Assembly (NCBI GenBank): GCA_021234155.1
Contig: JAJEKV010000046.1
Location: forward strand, 10,924,818 to 10,988,817
Source: Isoetes taiwanensis
Taxonomy: Eukaryota; Streptophyta; Lycopodiopsida; Isoetales; Isoetaceae
Direction: 5' to 3'
Length of the DNA stretch: 64,000 nucleotides
Positions within the stretch are counted from its first letter, which is position 1; every line of letters begins with the position of its first letter. Both the position numbers and the translations under genes were made by a program. The notes under the pieces are model-generated. The model searched no databases, was not told the origin of the DNA, and saw only the letters and a list, made by a program, of their open reading frames with translations. Below are positions 12,561 through 22,809 of the stretch, piece after piece.

Positions 12561-13648
12561 TCAAGACGGAGAATTGGTTCTCAAATGGAATAAATCAAGA
12601 GAGGACTCGGCCAAGAAGTTTGAGAATCTTTGGGAGGGACCCTATGAAGTGTTGGAACCCGCAGCACTAATTCATATTGGTTAAAGGAATTAACTTCGTG
12701 TTTGTCACTCCCAAATCCTATCAACACTATTCACTTGAAGAGGTAATGGGATCAAAGACATTTGCTTGTCCCTTTTATGCTCTAGAATTTAAACAAGTTA
12801 GAATTAAAGTTAGACACTAGATAGGTTGGATTCCACTTTGTCTTAAATTTAGAACTAATGTCTTCATTAAGTTTATGTTTGCAGATTAGCCAGTATGAAG
12901 GTTGAGCCATCAAATAGCTTCAAAACAGGGATTCTTACTAATTGCCAAGTGTCATTTGCAGGAGCACCCTTTGTCCATTTTCATTCACCTGCCTCATTGT
13001 GGTCCTACCCTCCATTCAGCCATGCTCTTTTCATTTTTCTCCCCAAATGTGCACTGCAAATTCAAGCTTCACATCATAGCAGAGTTGCAAGAATCAAGTT
13101 TAATTTGTTTGTATGTTTCCATGACAGTGCACCCTTTCTCCATTTTTATTCATCTGCCATAAGTGGTCCTGCCATCCATTCAGACTCTTTATTCTTGTTC
13201 TCATTCCCAAAAAAAAAAGCACTCAGCACTTTTCAAGCCTTTTACCACCATAGCGGAGTTGCATTTTTTTTCAAGGATCGAATGCATACTTTCTTTTGTT
13301 TTTGGCTTAGATTTTCTTTCACCTCACTTGTACACTCTACTTCCATCACTATCCTACCATATCCATACTCCTTCTTCACACATTTTCTTGTTTTTGTTAA
13401 ATTCAAACATTTACACATTCACCTCACTTTATACACTCCACTTCCCCCACCATTTCACCATGTTTACACTCATTCTTACCTCTCTTTCACTCACTCATTT
13501 CTTCACACCACCATATTCACCTCCATTCCATCAACACTTGCACTTTTACATTCTCTTTCCACCATAATCCTCATTCATACACTTTCGAAAGCACATATGA
13601 AGACCCTTTATGGCTGAGGGGACCAGCCATTTTCTTGTTTTGGCGAGA
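12561..13648 (+). other. 3' region of T2, strongly pyrimidine-rich
   Basis: The segment 12895-13617 has one long open frame, but the translation is low-complexity (F, H, S, P, L) and comes from a C/T-rich strand with few chances for stop codons. The T1 counterpart (28157-28827) is broken by frameshifts. I treat it as noncoding. It ends TGGCGAGA just before the LTR. Confidence 0.55.
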
Positions 13649-15386
13649 TGTTGCCCCCAAAGGGCAATATACTAATTGATTGGTTTGTTTGCTAAAGATA
13701 GGGAGACTTGGTAGTCAACATTGTTGTGAAGGTCAAGGGATCTTTATCCTCAAGGTCAACTCTCATAAGAAATGTTCCATTTGAGGTCAAAGGATGCTTA
13801 TAAGGTTTTGGGTAAGAAGTTGGAAGATACCTTTTTTTTGAAGAGTTTGAAGACCCCATGGTAAACTAGAATCTTTTGCTCCTAAATTATTCCTCTTTAC
13901 ATTTCTCCATGCCCCCTCTCATTTTTGCCTTGATGCCTCAACCACACTCTCATTCTATCACAAATTCCTTTCTATCTCATATGCCTCCCCACTTTTTGCC
14001 TTTTCCTTTGAAAAATAAATTCTATGTCAAAACCCTAGGTGAATAACCTAGGTATCACTCTAGATGCCATAAGGATGCCATATGCCACGTGGCAAGGCCA
14101 GATATGCTCCCAAACTTTTGAGGGCATCCTCAAAGATTCCTAGGAGATCCCAAAAACCAAAGGGTCATTTTTCCCACTTACACCATTGAAAATTTAATTT
14201 TTAAAAGGCCCGGAATCTCCAAAAATACCTAAAAGATGCTCATGAGATTCCCTCCTAACCCTAAAATTAGAAAACTCCTTTGAATCGCCAGAACCTCTGT
14301 TTTCTGCTTTAAATTCCTCCCCGAATCTTCTCTTCCCGCCTCTTAGCTACCAAACAAACCCATAATCAAAGCCTAAGATTCGTGATCCATAAAATTTAAA
14401 AATATAACCATGGATCGACAATGTAGAATTTTTGAAGGCCCGTGACGATCAAACCTCGACATTGATACATGCCGAAAGCATGATCCAAGACGTTCTTGAA
14501 GTCTCGAAAGTGTTCCACAGCTTTAATCTCGAGAAGATTGGACTGATACTATTGATTTGATATTATTATTGACCTCCTAAGCTACATTATTGACTGATAT
14601 ATGTTCCTAAGATCCTTATTCACCTTGTATTACCTTCATATCAATGAAAATTGATTGCCAAGTATTCAAAAAGTCTCCATCGTCATGATCCTTTAGCATT
14701 CTTGTATCACAAACATTTTACGTAAAAGAATTCCCCTACTTTTTCTTGCATTAAACCATTTGCACTTCATATCCCATCTTATTTGCACCTGTGTGCACAA
14801 AAATTTCAAAAAAAAATCCATCTCAAACTCGAGTTACCATTTTTTGCATTCTGTCTGATACAAATCCAGACTGATATCCACAAAACAGTGCCAAAAAAAT
14901 AGTTTTAGAGATTCAAATTTTGATTTGGCAGCATGCACCTTACCTTTGAAGTCTATAGAGCATCTTAGTCTTGAAATTTCCTTAAAAATCAATCTACAAC
15001 TCAAGTTACAAAACTCTGAGTTCTGTTTGCTACATTGACTGGTATTGACCAAAAATTGACCCAACTTTGAGATCGAATATCGCACAGATCAAGCCTCAGA
15101 CTTGGTCAAGATCTTTACCTTTGCTTGCCTACAACTTTTTCTCGAGTAAGTCACAAATCATCCGACCTTTGAAATCAATCGCATACGAGATCATGTGTTG
15201 ATTTGAGCAAGGAGTCCAAAATCCGCAATTGGGAAAGGTATGAAAACTCTATGATTCAGCTTTTCTTTGGAAAATTTTGTGTAGATTGATCACCTTAAGT
15301 GATCTCGGCGGTTCTAACCCCAACTTGAGTGAACATTCAAGTTGGCTTCTTGTGTTTGACTCTCTAGGCCAGGTTGAGGGTCAACA
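13649..15386 (+). repeat. 3' LTR of T2
   Basis: It starts TGTTGCCC, whose first 21 bases form an inverted repeat closing with GGGCAACA in T1 (GGGCAATA here), and ends GGGTCAACA. It is nearly identical to the two T1 LTRs (20871-22607 and 28907-30654), except at sites such as 14840-14890, where CTG and CAG in this copy correspond to CG-type variants in the others. Confidence 0.9.
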
Positions 15387-15953
15387 AAGAGCCTAAATAT
15401 CTCTTTGATAAAGAGCGTAGCCACACTATAAGCCGCCAACTTATCCCAACAAGGAATAAAATGAGGTGCTTAGTTAAACAATCAACAATTGTCCAAATGA
15501 AAAGGTGTTCTTGTGAGAACTTGCGTGAAGACCAACAATAAAATCCATAGTGACCGCTTCCCACTTTGCCTCCTAATAGGCAAGGATAAAGGAACACCAT
15601 GAGGTTTCTTGTTCGCTTTATCCATTGACAAGTAACACAATGACTAATATGAACCAAGACATCTCTCCTAATCCAGGCCAAATAAAGTATGGTTCAAGCT
15701 TTGCCAAAGTTGCCCCACGCCACGATGACCCCAAGAGGGTGCATCATGGACTTCTTTTAAGAATAAGTGACCGAAAGTTCGAACAATGCATAGCATTAAC
15801 GATCTTATATCCATAAGCATTGCCATTTTGAGCTAACAACCAAATGTCCTTATAATCAGGGTCAGTGGCATACAATGGCTTCATTCCCTCCAAATGGTTG
15901 GATTGTGCTATAGAAGGAGAACAAACTGCATAACGTCTACTTAAAGCATCAGC
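15387..15953 (-). pseudogene. Element M (gypsy), middle part of pol: end of RNase H and start of integrase
   Basis: On the minus strand this reads ADALSRRYAVC at its start (plus 15953 downward), then a linker, then the integrase zinc-binding region with HISHCVTCQ...K (about 15655-15620) and the start of the core (W.MDFIVGLPR-like, IWTIVDCLTKH, about 15565-15440). It stops at 15387 where T2 is inserted. The other half of the same gene ends at 50014 with KENVVA. ENVV-ADALSRR is the usual continuous gypsy motif, so the two pieces fit together across 34 kb. Confidence 0.75.
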
Positions 15954-17519
15954 CATCGGATGCCCAGACAAGATAGATACGGTCCCGGACGATAATCGTA
16001 CTACCGCCACACGCAGACACGCCACTCCCGACCGACGGTACGCCCGACGGTAGCCAGTGGGTAGCCCTAGGGGCAGCTTTCTGCAAGGAATATGTGTAAT
16101 TATTAATGTGCACATTTTCCAATGTACACATTAATGTGGGCACACATTTCCATGTGGGCACATTTGGCCACCTAGCCATTAAAGGCAAGTGGGCCCATTA
16201 CCAATTATCCCACATGCCTAAAGGGGATAATTGGAAACCCTAGCCAACCCCTTGTCTATTAAGGAGGGGAAACCCTAACTTGCCCATTTTTCGTTTCTAG
16301 GGTTTTAGAACTCGCTTTGGCTGCCTCAAGAGCTAAAACCGCCCCTGCACTCACCGAGAGAATTGCACCATTAGTTTCCCTTGACTCGAAGCGTTTCAAA
16401 GCCAGGATGGTCGAGCTCAGTCGAGGAGCCACTCATGATCAGAGTTTGGCCAATTTAATAGTCTAAACCCTATTTCAGTCATAGAATCAGAGGTTTAGCC
16501 CATTAAATTGCCCATAGCAGCCTTCTAGATCTCTAGATACCACCTCTAACTAAAGAACCTAACTCTATGATATAGATTAGATATAGTTCTTTAGTTCTTC
16601 TCAGGATGTATATGGATGATGTATCTCTATGAACTCCTTGTATTGGGAAGGGGTAGAGACCTAAAAGCTTGGTAGTAGATGCTCCTAGATTAGCCTCTCT
16701 AACACACTATAGATTCGCCCCAGGCACAAGAACCACACACCGGGTTGTGGGTGAAGGGGCCAGACGGGCCGAGAAGAAGGTTCATGTCCCGACTCCCGAA
16801 AGATCCCTCGGTGTGTAAGGCCTACCAGGGATCATTGTGACTAGGTCTAATGGTTCACCAATCGAAAGCGGGTGAGGCATGGACTCGACACCGTGAAGTG
16901 GTGTACACTTTCCGGTGGGTTCATCCCGAACACGGCGGGGGCCTCTAGTCACCTTGAGTCGGCATGTAGACCTCTCGGAGGGAGTGATCCCTTCCCGCCC
17001 CATCAGAATCGGGAGGATGAAACCCGTGAATAGCCCTTTGGCTATGCATCCCGTGAACTCACAACAGTCCCCGACACTTTTCAACCTACCGCAAAGTGTG
17101 CACGTGGAGGGGCGGATGGAGTGGACAACCCTATGCCATGTTCATATGCCAGCCAAATCCATTGCCATGAATTGCACCGCAATGAACTGGAGACCCAAGC
17201 CGCCACCATCCCCTTGAGTTCGAGCCTTGGGTAGAACTCCCCATATGTACCGTGGCTCACCTTGTTTATGCAGATACGATGGACCACCCCTCGAGGTGGA
17301 TATGTGCTTATGTTATATACCGATATGTATGTTTACGCTTCGCAAACTAGGTAGACCCCGAGGGAGACGGGGTAAAATGACCCCTTCACTCTTCCCAATC
17401 GAACCCGCCACTGCGGTGTTATGTGGAGGGCCCCCAGATCGGCATGGAGCCTGGTATGGGGATGAACTCTGCTTGTATACACGGTGAGTGCAATGTGATA
17501 CCCAGTAGGGGACGCCACA
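15954..17519 (+). repeat. 5' LTR of H (about 1566 bp)
   Basis: From about 15975 it aligns with 48370 onward: ACGGTCCCGG, then TAGCCAGTGGGTAGCCCTAG, and the TGTGCAC..GTGCACA-like AT-rich block. It ends GGGGACGCCACA just before a primer-binding site. The extreme 5' end is corrupted or diverged, so the start is inferred from the junction with M. The region between 16245 and 16310 (CTATTAAGG followed by AAACCCTAAC) is a candidate core promoter. Confidence 0.8.
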
Positions 17520-17522
17520 AAG

Positions 17523-17535
17523 TGGTATCAAAGCA
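17523..17535 (+). promoter_or_regulatory. Primer-binding site of H (initiator Met tRNA type)
   Basis: TGGTATCAAAGCA begins three bases after the LTR. It is one base from the common plant Met-tRNA primer site TGGTATCAGAGC, as also seen in elements M and C in this window. Confidence 0.8.
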
Positions 17536-17704
17536 ATGTTCTTGGTGACCATGCTCCCAAAGAGCACTAACTTAATAGGATCCTTAAACCTCTAAAAATG
17601 GGAAAATTTTTCTCATTTTGTAGTTTATGCTAAGCTAGTAACAGATTAAAATGAGTGAAAACATAAAAGACTAAAATTGGTGAGCCAACCTTCAAAAGTA
17701 ATTG

Positions 17705-17972
17705 GTCTCACACGTCGCCGCCAGACGGATAATGAGATTCTCATTTTCTGGCCGGGCTTAACGGTGAGACATTCAAATTTTGAAACATTAAGAAATGTCA
17801 TGAATCACAAGAAAATAACTTGATAATTCTAATTTTAAGCTAAGAATCAAGAGAATTGGTATGTCACATGTTTGAAAAGTACAAAATTTAGTAGTGGGTC
17901 CCACCATGTCTTCACACGTCGGCGCCAGACGTGAAATGACTTTTTCATTTTGGGGCTGGGCAACGGTGAGAC
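17705..17972 (+). promoter_or_regulatory. Pair of ~65-bp palindromic motifs upstream of the H3-like gene
   Basis: Two related copies lie at 17705-17770 and 17908-17972. Each starts TCTCACACGTCG or TTCACACGTCGG, has CCAGACG, a central hairpin-like ATGAGATTCTCATTTT or variant, a GGCTGGGC-like block, and closes with CGGTGAGAC, the inverse of the start. Two more copies precede accessory gene 2. They could be binding sites or cruciforms; no function is known to me. Confidence 0.6.
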
Positions 17973-18048
17973 CTTGCTTAATTAGGTGTTTTAGATGTTT
18001 TAGGCAACCCCAAAAAAGGTAGTTTAAAAGTGACCTAAAAATGACACC

Positions 18049-18056
18049 TATAAATA
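18049..18056 (+). promoter_or_regulatory. TATA box of the H3-like gene
   Basis: TATAAATA lies 32-39 bases before the first ATG (18088). The leader would be very short. A TATA box in the same setting precedes accessory gene 2 (19931), which suggests that both genes are transcribed separately from the LTR transcript. Confidence 0.6.
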
Positions 18057-18087
18057 GACCTAGACCCCTCCCATTTCTGCGTTCCAA

Positions 18088-19356
18088 ATGATGGCCCGCA
18101 CAAAACAGACCGCTAGGAAGCCATCAAATGCGAGCCCGACAAAATCCTCCAGCCGCCGGCTGACCACGACCTGAGGGTACTCCAAGAACGCCTTCTTCGG
18201 CAAGGTGGATCGTCATCCAGTGAGGAAGCAGGATCGGATCGGAGCGACCAGACGGAGGTCATAGAGGAGGAGCGGCCAGACATTATGCATCAAATTCTAG
18301 AGGAGATTGCAGAGGAGGAGGGAAGGAGCAGGGAGCAACGGGAGCCGACAGGGCAGCCAACAGTCGAAGAGCAACTCCAGACTGGGACCCATCTGCAGGA
18401 GGAAGGGAGAGAAGAGCAGCGGCAGCCGACGCTTAGCCCTGCAGAAGAAGCGGACCTCGCGGCGTTCATAAGCAAATATGAAGCCAAAGAGCGCCGCCGG
18501 GAGCAGAGGACGAAGAATCGGGAGGACGACCCAACCTCAGCCGGCGGGCCGAAGAAGAGGAAGGCCAAAGCCATCAAGGCAAAGCGCGTGAAAGTTGTGA
18601 AGGTTGGCGTTTGTTTAACGGGTCCCGCTATCAACGAACCAACAGCGGCAGCAGACCCCTTCTTCACCGACGACTTCGGACGAGGATTACGCCCCCAACA
18701 GAGGGGGCGAAGTTCTTCAAAACCCCCGCCTGCGGAGGAGGAAGTCCCGAAAGCAGGTAAAGGCAGAGGAACAAGACCAGTCCGGCAAACCGGGCCCCCA
18801 CCTTTTTCCGACATGGGATAGGGTTAAAGCCCCGCGACCACAACGGGAGGCATACGTGATAGACCCGGTCAAGGTCTATCAGAAGAAGATCAAGGAGCAC
18901 AACGCCTACATGGTGAAGTGGGAGGCATACAATGCCTATTACCAGGAGCACAGGGTGAGAACGATTGAAGGCGGACACCCGACAAGAAGCCAGACCCTGA
19001 AGCCGCCGCCACCGAAGCCCAAGCCTCCCAGAGCGCCAGGAAAGAAGCGGAGCAAGAGCAAGCAGAAGGAGCAGAGAGCCCTCAAAGAAATCCGGCATTT
19101 CCAGAAGAGTTACGGACTCTTGATCCCCCGGGCACCGTTCCAACGCTTGGTCCGCGAAGTCATGCAGGAGTACAACACGGACATGCGCGTGACAAATGAG
19201 ATGTTGTTGTGCTTACAGGAGGCAGCAGAGGCAAAAATAGTGCAGCACTTTGAGGATTCGACGGCCTGCACGGTACACGCAAAGAGGGTCACCCTCATGA
19301 GGCAGGATATGTATCTTGCGGTGCACATCAAGGGGAACGCCCTTGAGATTTTGTAA
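18088..19356 (+). CDS. Histone H3-like (CENH3-like) protein carried by retrotransposon H, two apparent frameshifts
   Basis: The ATG pair at 18088/18091 opens with [18 protein letters not shown], the histone H3 tail with K4 and K9 kept but S10 replaced by P. The frame then changes once near 18120-18170 and once in the T run near 18803-18807. The middle (about 230 codons) is charged: Glu-rich at first ([10 protein letters not shown]), later basic with an NLS-like [15 protein letters not shown] Pro/Lys stretch ([18 protein letters not shown]) leads into a full histone fold at 19078-19353: [61 protein letters not shown] and LQEAAE resemble plant CENH3, but loop 1 has canonical H3 length. The total is about 420 residues against 136 for H3. 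The frameshifts may be sequence errors or true decay. The protein would act in the nucleus. Confidence 0.85.
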
Positions 19357-19930
19357 ATAACAGAAATTTTTGTTAATATAAAGAATTTTGTGAGTGAATA
19401 ATGTGTCTGATCTAGCTTAATTAAGTTAAGTTATAGAATTCTAGCTTTTGTTTTGGTCAAATTGAAGTTTTTGAGCAAAATTGAGACGATGTCTCACACG
19501 TCGCCCAGACGTAAAATGAGATTCTCATTTTGGGCTAGGCTAACGCAGTGAGACCATGCCCAAAAATGCCCAAAACTGCTCCAAATCGACCAAATAAAGG
19601 GTCAATTCTACCTAACTCGGCGAGTTTAGTAGAATTACAGCCTTAGATTATCCAAATTGATTAAGTTTAGCCCATTTAGAACCCATGTCTCACACGTCGG
19701 CGCCAGATGTAAAATGAACTTTTCATTATCGGTGGGCGAAACGCGGAGAGACGTCGTCTCATTTTCTTCGCCAAATGATCTCCAAATTGTTGCAATAGGT
19801 TCATTAGTTGTTCTTAGCATGCTCAAACCCTAGAAGTAGTCTTCAAACTCGCAATTGCACCCTTTAATAGATCAGAATCACCCAATCTCAGTAAATTCTA
19901 GGTCATCCAAAATTAGGGTTCCCCCTTTTC
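19357..19930 (+). promoter_or_regulatory. Spacer between the two accessory genes with a second pair of palindromic motifs
   Basis: This noncoding stretch holds motif copies at 19490-19554 and 19687-19752 (TCTCACACGTCG..., AAAATGAGATTCTCATTTT in the first, closing GTGAGACC or GAGAGACG). The spacing of about 197 bp is close to the 203 bp between the first pair. An AT-rich part at 19357-19440 may hold the 3' end of the H3-like transcript. Confidence 0.55.
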
Positions 19931-19938
19931 TATAAATA
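19931..19938 (+). promoter_or_regulatory. TATA box of accessory gene 2
   Basis: TATAAATA in a CTATAAATAAG context lies about 110-130 bases before the candidate start codons at 20042 and 20064. It matches the box before the H3-like gene. Confidence 0.55.
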
Positions 19939-20063
19939 AGTCCCCATTTCTCATTTAGCACACCGCAAGTTTGCTTTCCATCGCTAGGGCGATCTTCCAC
20001 CGAGGGCGCATCGTGATTCGACACTCTTCTTCGCTAGATCAATGGCCACCGCCGACTTTGGCG

Positions 20064-20870
20064 ATGGTATGGCGCCCGGACTATGACCAGAAGGCGGATG
20101 TCAACGACATCTTCCAAGTCTTTGGGAAAGAAATTGATATCCAAGCTACGCTAAATGCAACCCCAACATAGAGGCAAGTGTTAGCAGAATTTCAAGCTAG
20201 GGTAGGACCCTCCCTTGTTCAGGTCTCCCCGTGCATAGGATATTTCGTTCCCCGCCATCCCTTCAAGCAGCTTTGCGATGTCCCCAACATCGCCAAGTAC
20301 CTAACTAACAAGGCGCAAACTACAGGCTACAAGCCGGGGACCCGACTACATGGTCCCAAGCGAAGAGCTATGTTCTTATCCACAGACCAAGTATCTTCTC
20401 CTACACGTTCTTATCCCACCGCACACAAAAACCTAGGGCAACCTCTATCCCTCCGATGGAGGTGGACCCCATAGCGGTCAAGCCGAAGAGCATGCTTTTG
20501 CGCAGCCAGAAGAGCAAGAAGGAAGGGAAGATGAAGAGGAGTCGGACGACGAAGAATACACCGAGCTAGACTCAGAAGAGGAACGCACGACAAGCGTAAT
20601 GAGAGCTGGTCAACTCCGAAGCCGAGTTGGACTATCGAGTTGCTCCCCCACTTGGGCTAGGCATCACAAGCCTAGCCCCTATCATCATCGACGGAGAGGA
20701 GTATCTACTCCTCAGCGACATCCAGAACCTCCCCGAATGCAGGGAGAGGGAGCTCCGATTGGATGAACTGCTCCACCAACTGCGGCAGACCGACATGGAC
20801 GACTTCATCGTCCGGGGAGTCTCAGACTTCCCGCTTCAAGTCAGGGAAGCCGACACCTACACAGGGGAAG
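20064..20870 (+). pseudogene. Accessory gene 2 of H, N-terminal part, interrupted by T1
   Basis: I do not recognise the family. ATG 20064 keeps one frame (MVWRPDYDQKADVNDIF...) to a TAG at 20169, after which the same frame runs on (VLAEFQARVGPSLVQVSP...) to about 20440. The TAG could be a misread CAG. A frame change leads to a very acidic run at 20485-20600 (PEEQEGREDEEESDDEEY, then ELDSEEE), and another to the conserved block at 20627-20870 (LGLGITSLAPIIIDGEEY, RLDELLHQLRQ, TYTGE). T1 is inserted after TYTGE. The rest lies at 30655-31360. The acidic run recalls histone chaperones, which is only a suggestion given the neighbouring H3-like gene. An alternative start at 20042 reads in another frame. 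Confidence 0.65.
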
Positions 20871-22607
20871 TGTTGCCCCCAAAGGGCAACATACTAATTG
20901 ATTGGTTTGTTTGCTAAAGATAGGGAGACTTGGTAGTCAACATTGTTGTGAAGGTCAAGGGATCTTTATCCTCAAGGTCAACTCTCATAAGAAATGTTCC
21001 ATTTGAGGTCAAAGGATGCTTATAAGGTTTTGGGTAAGAAGTTTGGAAGATACCTTTTTGAAGATTGGAAGCTAGAGTTTGGAAGACCCCATGGTAAACT
21101 AGAATCTTTTGCTCCTAAATTATTCCTCTTTACATTTCTCCATGCCCCCTCTCATTTTTGCCTTGATGCCTCAACCACACTCTCATTCTATCACAAATTC
21201 CTTTCTATTTCATATGCCTCCCCACTTTTTGCCTTTTCCTTTGAAAAATAAATTCTATGTCAAAACCCTAGGTGAATAACCTAGGTATCACTCTAGATGC
21301 CATAAGGATGCCATATGCCACGTGGCAAGGCCAGATATGCTTCCAAACTTTTGGAGGGCATCCTCAAAGATTCCTAGGAGATCCCAAAAAACCAAAGGGT
21401 CATTTTTCCCACTTACACCATTGAAAATTTAATTTTTAAAAGGCGGAATCTCCAAAATACTCGAAAGATGTCATGAGATTCCCTCCACGAACCCTAAAAT
21501 TAGAAAACTCCTTGAATCGGCCGGGAACCTCTGTTTTACGCCTTAAATTCCTCGAATCTTCTCTTCCCGCCTCTTAGCTACCAAACAAACCCATAATCAA
21601 AGCCTAAGATTACGGATCCATAAAAATTTGAAAATATAAGCTGGGGTGATCGACACGAGAGAATTTTTGAAGGCCCGGACGCATCAAACCTCGACATTGA
21701 TACATGTTGAGCATGATCTGAAGACGCGTTCTTGAAGTTTCGAGTGTTCCACGGTTTAATCACGAGAAGATTGGACTGATACTATTGATTTGATATTATT
21801 ATTGACCTCCTAAGCTACATTATTGGTGATATATGTTCCTAATCCTTATTCCTTATTACCTTCATATCAATGAAAATTGATTGCCAAGTATTCAAAAAGT
21901 CTCTTGTCATGATCCTTTAGCATTCTTGTGTCACAAACATTTTTCTGAGAAAAGAATTCCCCTACTTTTTCTTGCATTAAACCATTTGCACTTCATATCC
22001 CATCTTATTTGCACCTGTGTGCACAAAAATTTCAAAAAAAAAATCCATCTCAAACTCGAGTTACCATTTTTTTTGCATTCTATGCGATACAAATCGGTCG
22101 ATATCCACAAAACGATTTGCCAAAAAATAGTTTTAGAGATTCAAATTTTGATTTGGCAGCATGCACCTTACCTTTGAAGTCTATAGAGCATCCTAGTCTT
22201 GAAATTTCCTTAAAAATCAATCTACAACTCAAGTTACAAAACTCTGAGTTCTGTTTGCTACATTGACTGGTATTGACCAAAAATTGACCCAACTTTGAGA
22301 TCGAATATCTCACAAATCAAGCCTCGGACTTGGTCAAGATCTTTACCTTTGCTTGCCTACAACTTTTTACGAGTAAGTCAGTCATCGACCTTGGAAATCA
22401 ATGCATCTGAGATGCTGTGTTGATTTGAGCGAGGAGTCCAAAATCCGAATTGGGAAAGGTATGAAAACTCTATGATTCAGCTTTTTCTTTGGAAAATTCT
22501 TGTGTAGATTGATCACCTTAAGTGATCTAGAGGTTCTAACCCCAACTTGAGTGAACATTCAAGTTGGCTTCTTGTGTTTGACTCTCTAGGCGGGTTGAGG
22601 GTCAACA
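20871..22607 (+). repeat. 5' LTR of T1
   Basis: It starts TGTTGCCC, with the inverse GGGCAACA completing a 21-base palindrome-like start, and ends GGGTCAACA. It includes a 3' part with ATTGACTGGTATTGACC and an AT-rich U3. A short open frame (20994-21251) repeats in all copies and is not taken as a gene. Confidence 0.9.
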
Positions 22608-22632
22608 TCTTGGAGGTTCTACCGAGAGATCT
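22608..22632 (+). promoter_or_regulatory. Primer-binding site of T1 (probably Gln tRNA)
   Basis: TTGGAGGTTCTACCGAGAGA follows the LTR by two bases. Its complement ends TCGGTAGAACCTCCA, which from memory fits the 3' end of plant tRNA-Gln. T3 has nearly the same site at 62098-62122. Confidence 0.6.
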
Positions 22633-22809
22633 TCACGGATCTCGAGAACTCATGGCTCCAAAGCAAAATTTCCGTGAGAATCAGAACCATTGGAAGATAT
22701 TGATGTATCGGATCATTGGAGAGAGGCCATTGCCTTCAAGCTTCTCGGCTAGCTTACTTGAACATGCCATACCGGTTTGAGTTGAATGTCCCCTGTTCCC
22801 TTGCCTACC

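Larger units (their letters stand above)
8729..15386 (+). mobile_element. T2: 3' two thirds of a Tat/Ogre-like Ty3/gypsy element, split by G1
   Basis: The sequence follows T1 (24170 onward) almost base for base through protease, archaeal-type RNase H, RT, RNase H, integrase, a pyrimidine-rich 3' region and the 3' LTR. Its 5' LTR and gag lie left of G1 and are outside the window. The right end (CAACA at 15386) joins the integrase region of element M, so T2 inserted into M. Differences from T1 are mostly small changes at CTG/CAG sites. Confidence 0.85.

Noticed and set aside
12895-13617. 240-codon open frame before the T2 3' LTR
   Set aside because: It is low-complexity and pyrimidine-driven, and the near-identical T1 region is broken in that frame.
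20994-21251. 85-codon frame in the T1 LTR, repeated at 29030
   Set aside because: It lies in the LTR, and the T2 copy is shifted, so it is conserved only as repeat DNA.
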